From the NCBI GenBank assembly GCA_902766125.1, contig CACXCG010000051.1:1-64000 (forward strand): a stretch of 64,000 nt of DNA, read 5' to 3'. The stretch comes from an uncultured Spirochaetaceae bacterium. GTDB taxonomy: Bacteria > Spirochaetota > Spirochaetia > Treponematales > Treponemataceae. Below, piece by piece: positions 52,188 through 61,474 of this stretch. Position numbers and translations under genes: made by a program. Numbering within the stretch: the first letter of the stretch is position 1; every line of letters starts with the position of its first letter. Below the pieces are notes generated by a model that had not been told where the DNA came from, did not search any database, and saw only the letters and a list, made by a program, of their open reading frames with translations.

Positions 52188-53882
52188 ATGCAGGAACTGG
52201 TCAGCGAGCACTTTGCCCGTTTTTTTGACAACGTAAGCGAAAGCATTTACTCACTCTCTACGATGATGCAGCGCATCTCCGAAAACCTCTATCTGGTTGC
52301 GGACGACATACATCTGGGCCGCTATTCCACAAATTTTTCACTGCCTGCTTCCAAATACAATCCTGAAGGTGTCGTCAATTCTGTTGTTCCCTATACTTCA
52401 GAAAAGGGTTTTGAACATGAAGTATTTGAAAAATCCTTTGTTACTGCAGAAGGCGGCGTCGTAACCATACGGCTCAATCCGGTAAAAGACTACAGCTGGA
52501 CAGATCAAGATAAGATTTCGCTCAATCACCTGTGCCTTTTGACCTACATGCTGTGCAGCAGAACAAGACTTATGGGACTGATGTACAAAGTTGAACGCAG
52601 TGACACCCTTACCGGCGTGCTTAATTCTACCGGATTTCAGGAAATGGCTTCGAGCCTGATTCAGGATGCGCTCATCGGTCAGTATTCGGCAGTGTTTACC
52701 AACATCAAGAATCTCAAACTCATAAATCAGCAGGTAGGTTCACAAAACGGAGACACGGTAATTAAGAATTACTGTCAGTTAAGTTCGCAGTTTCTGAAAG
52801 AATGCGGAATCTTTTCGCGTCTGGGTGGCGACAACTATCTGGCTTTGGTTAAAACAGACCAGCTGCAGAAATATCTTGATTTTCTTTCACACATTGATAT
52901 GACACTCAATGTCCGCAGCAAAGAGTTTCCGCTTCATGTTGAAGTAAAAGCAGGTGTGTGCAATCTGTCACCGCATACAACGCTGGCAGAAATAATGACC
53001 AACCCGGCGCTTGCATTAAACGCAGCAAAAAAATCAGCATTTGACGACACGGTTACCTTCAGTCCCGAAATGTTTGAGAAGACCATGCACGACAAAAGCA
53101 TTGCATCTCAATTTAATGACTCGCTTGAAAAACAGGAATTTCTGGTATTCTATCAGCCGAAGGTTGACCTTAATACTTCAAAACTGTGCGGATGTGAAGC
53201 ACTTGCACGATGGCAGAGAGACAAAATTATTCCCCCTGCAGAATTTATTCCCATACTGGAAAACGAAGGTTCCATACGCAGCCTTGACTTTTATATTCTG
53301 GAAGCAGTGTGCCGTGACATCCGTAACTGGCTGGACCGCGGCATAGAACCTGTGCTTACCTCGGTAAACTTTTCTAAGATTCATCTTTCTAACCTGCACC
53401 TTGAAGATGAAATTCTTTCGCTTACAAAAAAATATAAAATTCCGGAGCATACGCTTGAAATAGAACTGACAGAACTTTCTGACTATCAGTATTACGACAG
53501 GCTGATTAAGTTTGTTACGCGCATGCACGAAAACGGAATTCATATTTCGATAGATGATTTTGGAACAGGCTATTCTTCAATCAAGCTGATTAAAAATCTG
53601 CAGGCCGATGTTATCAAGCTGGATAAATCTCTGATTGACAACATAAAAATTACGGCAACCCACAACCCCGACAAAATCGTAAGCAATGCAATTATCAAAA
53701 TGGCAAATGAACTGAACATTGACGTAATTGCAGAAGGTGTTGAAACAAACTATCAGGCAGACTTCTTAAAGCAGTCCGGCTGTGCAATGGCTCAGGGATA
53801 TCTGTACGACCATCCCATGACGCATGATGAATTTGAAACGCTGCTTACCGGAAGCCGCATGTACGACAGAACTACACAATAG
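52188..53882 (+). CDS. c-di-GMP phosphodiesterase: degenerate GGDEF plus intact EAL
   Basis: A 564-residue cytosolic protein. Residues 1-135 are an unrecognised N-terminal domain. A GGDEF-type domain follows (about 140-300), whose signature is RLGGDNYLAL (about 210), so the active-site Glu is Asn and synthesis is unlikely. The EAL domain (about 310-555) keeps its catalytic set: GCEALARW, the ELTELSD segment, ISIDDFGTGYSS, DVIKLDKSLI and DVIAEGVETN. The likely role is hydrolysis of c-di-GMP, perhaps with GTP sensing by the first domain. It has its own leaderless promoter. The nitroreductase gene follows after 21 bp. Confidence 0.92.
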   Translation: MQELVSEHFARFFDNVSESIYSLSTMMQRISENLYLVADDIHLGRYSTNFSLPASKYNPEGVVNSVVPYTSEKGFEHEVFEKSFVTAEGGVVTIRLNPVKDYSWTDQDKISLNHLCLLTYMLCSRTRLMGLMYKVERSDTLTGVLNSTGFQEMASSLIQDALIGQYSAVFTNIKNLKLINQQVGSQNGDTVIKNYCQLSSQFLKECGIFSRLGGDNYLALVKTDQLQKYLDFLSHIDMTLNVRSKEFPLHVEVKAGVCNLSPHTTLAEIMTNPALALNAAKKSAFDDTVTFSPEMFEKTMHDKSIASQFNDSLEKQEFLVFYQPKVDLNTSKLCGCEALARWQRDKIIPPAEFIPILENEGSIRSLDFYILEAVCRDIRNWLDRGIEPVLTSVNFSKIHLSNLHLEDEILSLTKKYKIPEHTLEIELTELSDYQYYDRLIKFVTRMHENGIHISIDDFGTGYSSIKLIKNLQADVIKLDKSLIDNIKITATHNPDKIVSNAIIKMANELNIDVIAEGVETNYQADFLKQSGCAMAQGYLYDHPMTHDEFETLLTGSRMYDRTTQ

Positions 53883-53903
53883 GAACTTAATAAGGAGAAC
53901 TTT

Positions 53904-54428
53904 ATGGATTTCTTACAACTTTCAAAAGACCGCTATTCAGTACGATCATTTTCAGACAAAAGCGTAGAAGAAGAAAAGCTGAATAAAATTCTTGAAGCAG
54001 GACGGCTTGCACCCACCGCAAAAAATTCGCAGTCGCAGAAAATCTTTGTGTTAAAAAGCAAAGAGGCACTGGAACGCATTAACGCAGTAACTCCCATGAC
54101 CTACAAGGCACCCGTTGTGCTGATGGTATGCTACGACAAAAACGTAAGCTATAAAAATCCCAACGAAACACATTATGTCGGATACGAAGGCGGAGCAGTT
54201 GATGCAGCAATCATTACCACCGCCATGATGATGGAAGCAACTGATTTAGGATTAGGCACTTTGTGGGCACGCGGCTTTAATGCACAGGATATATTTGATG
54301 CATTCCCTGAAATAAAGGGACTGGAAGTCGTATGCCTGTTAGACATTGGTTACCCCGCTTCCGATGCAGCACCCTCTGAGCGTCACACCATGCGTAAACC
54401 CTTAAGCGAAACCGTTGTAGAACTGTAA
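53904..54428 (+). CDS. Nitroreductase-family flavoprotein
   Basis: A 174-residue protein with a ribosome site (aaggag). FMN-binding residues of the family are visible: the RYSVRSFSDK start, AGRLAPTAKNSQSQKIFV and YEGGAVDAAIITTAMMMEATDLGLGTLW. The length matches small FMN-dependent NAD(P)H oxidoreductases. The physiological substrate cannot be read from sequence. It follows the GGDEF-EAL gene with a 21-bp gap and may be co-transcribed with it and the lipoprotein gene. Confidence 0.9.
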   Translation: MDFLQLSKDRYSVRSFSDKSVEEEKLNKILEAGRLAPTAKNSQSQKIFVLKSKEALERINAVTPMTYKAPVVLMVCYDKNVSYKNPNETHYVGYEGGAVDAAIITTAMMMEATDLGLGTLWARGFNAQDIFDAFPEIKGLEVVCLLDIGYPASDAAPSERHTMRKPLSETVVEL

Positions 54429-54452
54429 CAGATTTTTTTTAAGGAGGTTCTT

Positions 54453-54905
54453 ATGAAAAGACTTAGTTCAATTGAAGCTCGCTTCAATCTTGTACTGGCA
54501 GCAGTAAGTGCTGTTCTTCTTGCCTGCGCATTCAGCGCATGTAATACCCCAACCAATGGTGGCGGTAGCAATAACTATCTGAACGGAACATATACGGGAG
54601 AAGCAGTTAACTCTTCTGGAGACACGTATTCATTTACATTTCTTTCTGACGGAACCTTTACCGTTACAAAAAACAGTGACACACCAAGTGCAGGTACGTA
54701 CAGCATCGAGTCATACATGGGTGCACCTATGCTTACCGGTGGATACACAGACAATAATTTTGAATACGTTGTTTACGGCTATACTGTAGATTCTACCTGG
54801 ACTTTATCATACGGCTTTGTAGTTCCCAGCTCCGGATCCTCAACAGAAGGAATGCGTCTTACTCTTGGTATAGTAGACAATGTTACCATAACAAGGCAAG
54901 ACTAA
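54453..54905 (+). CDS. Small lipoprotein, lipocalin-like
   Basis: A 150-residue lipoprotein with ribosome site aaggagg. The signal core is VLAAVSAVLLACA and the lipobox is FSAC (Cys about residue 30). After a Gly/Asn linker the mature domain has the strand pattern LNGTYTGEAVNSSGDTYSF, then FTFLSDGTFTVT and AGTYSIESY, typical of lipocalin-like small domains. The basic N-region is long. A similar but broken sequence follows directly (54925-55116), which suggests a tandem duplication with decay. Confidence 0.8.
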   Translation: MKRLSSIEARFNLVLAAVSAVLLACAFSACNTPTNGGGSNNYLNGTYTGEAVNSSGDTYSFTFLSDGTFTVTKNSDTPSAGTYSIESYMGAPMLTGGYTDNNFEYVVYGYTVDSTWTLSYGFVVPSSGSSTEGMRLTLGIVDNVTITRQD

Positions 54906-54924
54906 GCCTTTGTAATTTTTCACT

Positions 54925-55116
54925 TTGCACGGGCCATACGTTGTGCTTCGTGTAAAAATAAGTTTTTTATATGGATATACTTTTAGTATTCTCGGAATAA
55001 ATTCACTGGGCTGGGATTTAAAACTTACCGGAACAGTATCAAGCGATGGCAGAACAATCACCAACATCTGTCGTGATGGTGCTAACACCGGCGGCTCTCT
55101 GACACTGGAACAGTAA
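54925..55116 (+). pseudogene. Remnant of a second lipocalin-like lipoprotein
   Basis: The last 35 or so codons read DLKLTGTVSSDGRTITNICR and then DGANTGGSLTLEQ-stop, the usual end of lipocalin-like bacterial lipoproteins. The part before is not convincing protein (ISFLYGYTFSILGINSLG), and there is no start codon with a ribosome site and no signal peptide. It is probably the 3' end of a decayed gene. Confidence 0.6.
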
Positions 55117-55140
55117 CGTTAAACGGCAGTTACAACCGTA

Positions 55141-55175
55141 AAAAAAAAGCATCTTCTTTACGAAGATGCTTTTTC
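55141..55175. terminator. Bidirectional terminator
   Basis: 9-bp stem AGCATCTTC/GAAGATGCT with a TTTAC loop, A tract on the left and T tract on the right. It can end transcription from both the lipoprotein side and the convergent EIIC gene. Confidence 0.9.
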
Positions 55176-55202
55176 TGTTTTTAAGCGCACCTAAATGTTC
55201 GC

Positions 55203-56267
55203 CTACTCCAGCGTAAGGTCGCCTTCTTTTATCCAGCCAATCTTGCGGAACAAAAGTCCGAATGCCCAGCTAAGCACTGCGGGTAACACAAAGCTTACCA
55301 GCACCAGTCCGATCCACTCCATTGCACCCGGAGTAATTGCCGTTGCCCCCTGAGCCAGTGCAGCATCTGACGGAGAGAACCAGCCGGTTATCATTCCAAT
55401 CTGTCCTACAAATCCGCAGGTTCCCATTCCCGAAGAAACAGGAGCACCGTTCATCTGCAGTTTAAACAGACAGGTAGAAATAGGACCGGTAATTGCAGAA
55501 GTAAGAATAACCGGAATCCATATGCGTACATTCTTTACAATGTTGGGCATCTGAAGCATGGAAGTTCCCAGTCCCTGAGAAACCAGTCCGCCCCACTTGT
55601 TTTCACGGAAGCTCATAACTGCAAAACCAATCATGTTTGCACAGCAGCCAGCAACTGCCGCTCCGCCTGCTAAACCGGTAAGACCAAGTGCTGCACAAAT
55701 TGCTGCAGAAGAAATGGGAAGGGTAAGAACAATTCCTACAACAACAGATACAATAATTCCCATTACAAACGGATGCAGGTTAGTTGCCCACATAATCAGA
55801 TTGCCGACTGAACTTGCAGCAAGTCCAATGTATTTTGCACACAACACCGCAAGCAAAGTTCCGCTCAAAATGGTAACAAGAGGAGTAACCAGAATATCGA
55901 CCTTAGTTTTTTTAGAAACCAGACAGCCCAGTTCTGTTGCAACAATGGCAATCACTAAAACTGCAAGCGGACCGCCGGCACCACCCAGCACATTTGATGC
56001 AGAACCTACTGCCGCCAAAGACAGCAGAACCAGTACCGGTGCATTCATTGCATAGCCGATTGCAATTGCCATTGCAGCGCCTACAACATGAGCGTCGGTA
56101 GCAAAGTTACCGGCATCAACTAAAAACTGGAAGGCAGCATTGTCACCCAGACGCAGCAGAAGCTGTCCCAGGGTTTTGATGATTGTTCCCACTAAAAGAG
56201 AAGCAAACAAACCGTGCGCCATTCCTCCCAGCGCATCAATCAGATAGCGTTTAACATACTTATTCAT
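55203..56267 (-). CDS. PTS EIIC-type membrane protein (PfoR-like, PTS_EIIC_2)
   Basis: A 354-residue membrane protein with about ten helices rich in Gly and Ala. The segments YLIDALGGMAHGLFASLLVGTI at the N-terminus, TKVDILVTPLVTILSG, LPISSAAICAALGLTGLAGGAA and NGAPVSSGMGTCGFVGQIG are typical of the PTS_EIIC_2/PfoR family. No EIIA or EIIB gene lies nearby, so its coupling to phosphotransfer is uncertain and a role as a regulator or carrier is possible, as proposed for PfoR. It is transcribed alone and divergent from ackA. Confidence 0.85.
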   Translation of the reverse strand: MNKYVKRYLIDALGGMAHGLFASLLVGTIIKTLGQLLLRLGDNAAFQFLVDAGNFATDAHVVGAAMAIAIGYAMNAPVLVLLSLAAVGSASNVLGGAGGPLAVLVIAIVATELGCLVSKKTKVDILVTPLVTILSGTLLAVLCAKYIGLAASSVGNLIMWATNLHPFVMGIIVSVVVGIVLTLPISSAAICAALGLTGLAGGAAVAGCCANMIGFAVMSFRENKWGGLVSQGLGTSMLQMPNIVKNVRIWIPVILTSAITGPISTCLFKLQMNGAPVSSGMGTCGFVGQIGMITGWFSPSDAALAQGATAITPGAMEWIGLVLVSFVLPAVLSWAFGLLFRKIGWIKEGDLTLE

Positions 56268-56412
56268 AGTACGCTCCTAAAAAAGTGTAGTGATGAATTA
56301 AACACTTGGTGATGTGGTCATGAGAGTCGCTGTGCGCCCGTTAGGTAGTGGAATCCATTCTACCGCCGTTCATCGCAAACGTATTGTATTCGCGCAGACT
56401 ATAGCATACCTC

Positions 56413-56441
56413 TTCCAAAAAATCAAGAAAAGCAATATACT
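56413..56441 (+). promoter_or_regulatory. Possible promoter of ackA
   Basis: TTCCAA (56413-56418), 17-bp spacer, TATACT (56436-56441), about 40 bases before ATG 56481, with a ribosome site (tagagga) in the leader. The -35 is weak. The rest of the 213-bp gap shows nothing else I can name. Confidence 0.4.
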
Positions 56442-56480
56442 GCTTGTGTTATTTTACATACTTATATAGAGGATTTTGCT

Positions 56481-57812
56481 ATGGTTATTTTGACTTTAAA
56501 CTGCGGTTCTTCTTCCGCAAAGTATCAGGTGTATGACTGGGACAACAAGGCTGTTATGGCAAATGGTGTTGTTGAACGCATCGGTATTGACGGTTCCTGC
56601 ATTACACACAGCGCTAAAGGCGAAAAGACAGAAGTTCAGAGCCCCTGCCCTACCCACAAAGAAGCAATCGAACTGATTTTGAAAATGATTACTGACGAAA
56701 AAGTCGGTGTCATCAAATCAATGGATGAAATCAGCGCAGTAGGTCACCGCGTATTGCACGGCGGAGAAAAGTTTACTAAATCCGTACTCATCACTCCCGA
56801 AGTTCTTGAAGGATTCCGCGAAGTTATTGACCTGGGACCGTTGCACATGCCCGCAAACATCATGGGTATTGAAGCAGCACAGAAAGTTATGCCCAACGTA
56901 CCCCATTCAGCAATTATGGATACTGCATGGCATCAGACTATGCCCGAAGAAACCTTTATGTATGCAATTCCCCGCGAATGGTATGAAAAATATGCAGCAC
57001 GCCGTTACGGTTTCCACGGAACAAGCTTCCTGTACACCGCAAAACGCGCATCAGTTCTTCTGCACAAAAAGCCCGAAGACACCAATCTGATTATCTGTCA
57101 CATTGGTAACGGATCTTCTATGTGTGCAGTTAAAAACGGAAAATGTTACGACACCACAATGGGAATTACTCCGCTTGAAGGTCTTGTTATGGGAACCCGC
57201 TCTGGTGATCTTGACCCCGCACTTCCGTTCTACATCATGCGTAAGACTGGCATGAGCGCTGACGAAATGGACAAAGCACTGAACAAAAAATGCGGATGCC
57301 TTGGCATTACCACAAAATACTCTGACCGCCGCGACATTGAAATTGATGCAGCAAAAGGCGACAAACTGTGTCAGCTTTCTATAGAAATGGAAGCACTGCG
57401 CATCAAAAAATACATCGGTGCATTTATGGCAGAACTGGGACATGTTGATGCAATCGTCTGGACTGCAGGCGTTGGTGAACGCGGACCCATTACCCGCTTT
57501 AAGGCATGCTCTGGTCTTGAAAACTACGGAATCAAGATTGATGCTCAGAAGAATGAATGGAGCTTTACTGGTAACGCAGAAACCTGCATCAGTGCAGATG
57601 ACAGCGCAACCAAGATTTTTGTCATTCCTACAGACGAAGAGCTGGTTATGACAGAAGACGCTTACGCACTCATGAAAGGTACCTACGACGTACACACCAA
57701 CTTTACTTACAGTTTCCAGGATCCTGCTTACGTAAACAAAGCACGCGAAGAAGGACTTAAGAAAGATCTGGTAAAACGTCCCCACCTTGCTGATGTTATA
57801 GTACGCCCGTAA
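56481..57812 (+). CDS. ackA: Acetate kinase
   Basis: Converts acetyl phosphate and ADP to acetate and ATP, a main energy step of fermenting spirochetes. The 443 residues are somewhat longer than the usual 400 because of a C-terminal extension. Family motifs are present: [76 protein letters not shown] and [11 protein letters not shown]. No pta gene is in the window. The response-regulator gene begins 5 bp after the stop, so a shared transcript with the two-component system is likely. Confidence 0.97.
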   Translation: MVILTLNCGSSSAKYQVYDWDNKAVMANGVVERIGIDGSCITHSAKGEKTEVQSPCPTHKEAIELILKMITDEKVGVIKSMDEISAVGHRVLHGGEKFTKSVLITPEVLEGFREVIDLGPLHMPANIMGIEAAQKVMPNVPHSAIMDTAWHQTMPEETFMYAIPREWYEKYAARRYGFHGTSFLYTAKRASVLLHKKPEDTNLIICHIGNGSSMCAVKNGKCYDTTMGITPLEGLVMGTRSGDLDPALPFYIMRKTGMSADEMDKALNKKCGCLGITTKYSDRRDIEIDAAKGDKLCQLSIEMEALRIKKYIGAFMAELGHVDAIVWTAGVGERGPITRFKACSGLENYGIKIDAQKNEWSFTGNAETCISADDSATKIFVIPTDEELVMTEDAYALMKGTYDVHTNFTYSFQDPAYVNKAREEGLKKDLVKRPHLADVIVRP

Positions 57813-57817
57813 CAAAC

Positions 57818-58504
57818 GTGACCATAGCTGTTGTTGACGACGAAAAAAACATCAGGCTCTCTTTGCAAACCGCACTGCAAAAAGAAGGCTTTACAGTCCT
57901 GACATTTGCAGACGGAGCAAAGGCGTTAGAAGCATATCAGTCCAACGCAGCAAAACCTGACCTGTTCATCCTTGACATTATGATGCCGGTGATGGACGGT
58001 CTGACCCTTCTTAAAACACTCCGACAAAATTCCTGCACGAGCCCCATCATGTTTTTAACTTCGCGCGATGAAGAATTTGACCGCGTGCTTGGCCTTGAAC
58101 TTGGAGCAGACGACTATCTGTGTAAACCCTTTTCATTGCGTGAACTCATTGCACGCGTGCATGTCATTCTTCGCAGGTACAACAAAATGCCAGAGGTAAG
58201 CGTTAACGGCGGCGCTGCACTGCTTACCATGCACGGAATACAGCTGGATAAAAATTCATATACTGCAACGCTTAACGGAAAGCCCCTTACGCTGACCGTC
58301 ACCGAATTCCGTCTGCTTGAAACCTTTATGCGCAATGCTCACACCGTCCTTACGCGGGACCAGCTTATCAGCGCCGCCTACCCTGATGACACCTATCTTA
58401 ACGACAGGGCAATCGACTGCCACATCAAACGGTTACGCAAAAAAATTGGAACTGATTTAATTGAAACAGTGTACGGCATGGGCTATCGCTTCAAAGGTGA
58501 ATGA
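57818..58504 (+). CDS. OmpR-family response regulator (CreB-like position)
   Basis: A 228-residue protein starting at GTG, five bases behind ackA, without a clear ribosome site. The receiver domain has the acidic pair Asp7-Asp8 in AVVDDEKN, phospho-acceptor Asp53 in FILDIMMPVMDG, a Thr in FLTSRDEE and Lys in DDYLCKPFS. The winged-helix output domain spans about 135-228 (TVTEFRLLETFMRNAHTVLT, RDQLISAAYP, IDCHIKRLRKKIG). It is paired with the kinase gene one base downstream. With creD behind and ackA ahead, the set resembles the enterobacterial CreBC system, but CreB identity is not proven. Confidence 0.92.
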   Translation: MTIAVVDDEKNIRLSLQTALQKEGFTVLTFADGAKALEAYQSNAAKPDLFILDIMMPVMDGLTLLKTLRQNSCTSPIMFLTSRDEEFDRVLGLELGADDYLCKPFSLRELIARVHVILRRYNKMPEVSVNGGAALLTMHGIQLDKNSYTATLNGKPLTLTVTEFRLLETFMRNAHTVLTRDQLISAAYPDDTYLNDRAIDCHIKRLRKKIGTDLIETVYGMGYRFKGE

Positions 58505-58505
58505 C

Positions 58506-60098
58506 ATGAAGTTACGGTTCCGGTTTCCCATAAGCCTGCAGATTTCTATTTTTCTTATCATCGTTACGTTCATTCCCATTGCGGCAATGCTTGTGCTTAA
58601 GACTTACGAAAACCAGCTTCTGTCGCTTACTGAAAGTTCTAACGTACAGCAGGCACGCTTATGTGCAGCAAGTTTAAGTTCATTTGACAGTACCACAGTT
58701 TCACAACAGGCAGCACAGGCCATTCTTAAGAACATGAACGGACGCTTTGACGCACGCATACGTATTCTGGATGCAACAGGCACTTTACTTGCAGATTCCA
58801 GCAATCCCGATTTTCTTCCGCACACTCAAACTGATGAAGAAGAGACAGAATCTTATACAGCAGCACAACCTGTTCAGCAGGCAGACGAATCTTTTATCTA
58901 CCGTTTATTTTCTATTCCAGTCCGCATTTACAGAAAGTTAAAACCACCCGTTGCCAGTTACAGCACTGCAGATTATTATTCCGGAAAAAGCATATACGAC
59001 GGATCAGAAATTCAGGCAGCACTTGAGGGACGCTACGGTTCTGCAACACGCATTTCTTCCGGCGGACAGGTTTCGGTTACGTTGTATTCTGCAGTTCCCG
59101 TTCTGGGAAACGATGAAGTGATTGGCGTTGTTCTGGTAAGCCGTTCCACATACCGCATATTACAGAATCTGTACGAGCTTAGAGTTGATATAGGAAAAAT
59201 ATTTTTGTGGTCACTTGCAGCAGTAGCACTCATTGCAGTTTTTCTTGCACTCAGAATAAGCAGGCCACTGAAAAAACTTTCACAACAGACAGTCCGTTGC
59301 ACAGATAAAACCGGACGCATTGTTTCTACAGAATTTACCGGCATAAAACGGCATGATGAAATAGGAGATCTTTCGCGTTCGTTTACATCACTTATAAAAA
59401 AATTAAATGACCGAATACGCTACACCGAAGCATTCAGTGCAGATGTTTCGCACGAGTTTAAAAATCCGCTTGCAGCAATCCGTTCTTCTGCAGAACTTCT
59501 GGAAGACAGCACCATAAGTAGCGAAGAGCGCAGTCAGTTTACCGGTGCAATCCGTGACGAAGTAACACACTTACAGTCACTGCTTTCCGGTGTACGCAGA
59601 ATCTCGCGCATTGACGGCGGTATAGAACAGGAAACACAGGAAGAAATAGAACTTACACCGTTTATACAAAACGTAAGCGCACGAATCAATCATGCATATC
59701 CGGAGTGCACCATAGAAACAAACGTTACCGGACAAATGCAAACGGTAAGAGTTAACAGCGAACTGTTTGACCGCCTGCTTTCAAATCTGATAGAAAACGC
59801 GGCAAGCTTTGCAACACAGGTAAACGTAACAGCCGGTATTCAGACAGAGGCGAAACAAAAACAGTTGCAGCTTTCTGTAAGCGACAACGGACCGGGCATC
59901 AGCGAAACCGAACAGAATAAAATCTTTGACCGCTTTTATTCAAGCAGAACCGACCGCGACGAAAATCCGCACGCACACACAGGACTGGGCCTTTCCATTG
60001 TCAAAGCAATTGTTGACGCATACGGTGGCAGCATAAAAGTCAGCCGTGACAGTCAGCTTGGCGGCGCACGGTTTGAAGTACAACTTACACTTAAATAA
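58506..60098 (+). CDS. Sensor histidine kinase (CreC/ChvG-like)
   Basis: A 530-residue protein. The frame extends upstream to 58461, but ATG 58506, one base after the regulator's stop, gives a normal membrane N-terminus. Two helices (about residues 12-33 and 232-255) flank a periplasmic sensor of 200 residues. HAMP (about 257-310), HisKA with VSHEFKNPLAAIRSSAELL (phospho-acceptor His316) and an HATPase domain follow: NLIENAASFA, SDNGPGISETEQNKIFDRF and GLGLSIVKAIVDAYGG. All catalytic boxes are intact, unlike the pseudo-kinase at 16753. It likely phosphorylates the regulator encoded just upstream. Confidence 0.93.
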   Translation: MKLRFRFPISLQISIFLIIVTFIPIAAMLVLKTYENQLLSLTESSNVQQARLCAASLSSFDSTTVSQQAAQAILKNMNGRFDARIRILDATGTLLADSSNPDFLPHTQTDEEETESYTAAQPVQQADESFIYRLFSIPVRIYRKLKPPVASYSTADYYSGKSIYDGSEIQAALEGRYGSATRISSGGQVSVTLYSAVPVLGNDEVIGVVLVSRSTYRILQNLYELRVDIGKIFLWSLAAVALIAVFLALRISRPLKKLSQQTVRCTDKTGRIVSTEFTGIKRHDEIGDLSRSFTSLIKKLNDRIRYTEAFSADVSHEFKNPLAAIRSSAELLEDSTISSEERSQFTGAIRDEVTHLQSLLSGVRRISRIDGGIEQETQEEIELTPFIQNVSARINHAYPECTIETNVTGQMQTVRVNSELFDRLLSNLIENAASFATQVNVTAGIQTEAKQKQLQLSVSDNGPGISETEQNKIFDRFYSSRTDRDENPHAHTGLGLSIVKAIVDAYGGSIKVSRDSQLGGARFEVQLTLK

Positions 60099-60168
60099 CA
60101 CTTTTTTGCCATAATTCTGACACAATCTTCCGTTACCATGCAGGTACAACTTAAAACGGAGGATTCAC

Positions 60169-61443
60169 ATGGTTGAACCAAAGAAATTTTCTGGAATCGG
60201 ATTAAAACTTATTTTCATTGCAATCGTATTTGTAGTACTGCTTATCGGATTGTTCTGCATGAACTCAAAGCTGAGCGACCGAAAGTATACGTATAACGAT
60301 GCGGTTGATGAAATTTCTGAATCTGCGGGTAACAGCTTTTCACTTGAGGGACCGTATATTGTTATTCCTGTCATTCACACCTGGTACACAGAACACCTTG
60401 TGCAGGAAAAAACAGTCCGTGAAAAAAATCAGCAGAAAGAATACGTTACTGTCTATGCAGAAAAAACAGATTTTACTGCTGACATAAAAACACAGATGCG
60501 TACGCTGGGCATTTACAGTTCACCGGTATACACGGGAACTCTTGATGTCTGTGCAACCTTTGTCATTCCGTACGAAACCGATGATGAATACGAATATCTG
60601 TTTGATCAGGCACAGCTGATTCTTGATACTCGGCAGCGCAATTTGTGCTCACACCCTGTATTCAACATAAACGGAACGGAAACCGTAAGCGATGCAACCT
60701 ACAATTGTTCAGGCACACCTTCTTACAGCGTCATTGGAAGCACCTGTGCCGTTACCTCTGGAAAAAATATTTTTACAACTCACATTGATTTTAAGGGTGC
60801 ACGCTCTTTCTGGATACATCCAGTTTCAAAAGATACAAAACTTACCGTAACAAGCGACTGGGCATCTCCTGGTTTTACCGGCTACGATTATCTTCCGGAC
60901 ACACGCGAAATTTCAGGCGACGGATTTACTGCACAGTGGAACATTCCGTTTGCAGATAAAAGCGCACAGATTGGATTCCGTCTTGTTCAGCCTGTTGATT
61001 TATACAAGCAGCTTGACCGAGCATTCAATTACGGATTTTTATTCATCATAGTTCCGTTTATTGTAATGTTCCTGTTTGAAATTTTTGCTGATATTGTTCT
61101 GCATCCCGTGCACTACCTTCTGTGCGGTGCATCAAGTGTCATCTTCTTTCTGTTACTGCTTGCACTTTCCGAACACTTACCGTTTGCATCATCGTATCTG
61201 CTTGCGTGTTCTGCATCTGCAATACTGACCAGTACCTATCTTGCATCTGTTACCGGTAAGATAAAAATTGGTGCATCAATGGCAATTCTGTTTTCCGTGC
61301 TGTATGCATACCTGTATCTTTCGCTTAAATCAGAAGACTATGCCTTCCTGATTGGCACGCTGTTTGCCTTCTGTGTACTGGCAACAGTCATGTTCCTGAC
61401 GCGCAAAGTTGACTGGAGTTCACTTCATAAAAGAAATGTTTGA
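60169..61443 (+). CDS. creD: CreD-family inner membrane protein
   Basis: A 424-residue protein with a start supported by the ribosome site ggagga. One N-terminal helix (about 10-31) is followed by a large periplasmic domain (about 32-285) and a cluster of about five C-terminal helices (about 287-415), the usual CreD/Cet topology. Family segments include EGPYIVIPVIHTWY, ARSFWIHPVSKDTKLTVTSD, ALF-type QPVDLYKQLDRAFNYGFLFI and IFADIVLHPVHYLLCGASSV. CreD confers envelope-related tolerance in enterobacteria and is a target of CreBC. The gene lies 70 bp behind the kinase gene and is probably controlled by the adjacent pair. Confidence 0.88.
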   Translation: MVEPKKFSGIGLKLIFIAIVFVVLLIGLFCMNSKLSDRKYTYNDAVDEISESAGNSFSLEGPYIVIPVIHTWYTEHLVQEKTVREKNQQKEYVTVYAEKTDFTADIKTQMRTLGIYSSPVYTGTLDVCATFVIPYETDDEYEYLFDQAQLILDTRQRNLCSHPVFNINGTETVSDATYNCSGTPSYSVIGSTCAVTSGKNIFTTHIDFKGARSFWIHPVSKDTKLTVTSDWASPGFTGYDYLPDTREISGDGFTAQWNIPFADKSAQIGFRLVQPVDLYKQLDRAFNYGFLFIIVPFIVMFLFEIFADIVLHPVHYLLCGASSVIFFLLLLALSEHLPFASSYLLACSASAILTSTYLASVTGKIKIGASMAILFSVLYAYLYLSLKSEDYAFLIGTLFAFCVLATVMFLTRKVDWSSLHKRNV

Positions 61444-61468
61444 CAAAATGCAAAATCCGTTGGATAAT
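61440..61468 (+). promoter_or_regulatory. Consensus promoter, leaderless transcript
   Basis: TTGACA (61440-61445, overlapping the creD stop), 17-bp spacer, GATAAT (61463-61468), then six bases to ATG 61475. The exact N6 spacing matches the other leaderless promoters and chooses this ATG over the TTG/ATG codons upstream. Confidence 0.7.
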
Positions 61469-61474
61469 ATAAGT

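Noticed and set aside
57051-57815. 254-codon open frame on the minus strand inside ackA
   Set aside because: It is the antisense of a highly conserved enzyme, is Cys- and Phe-rich with no family features, and has no ribosome site.
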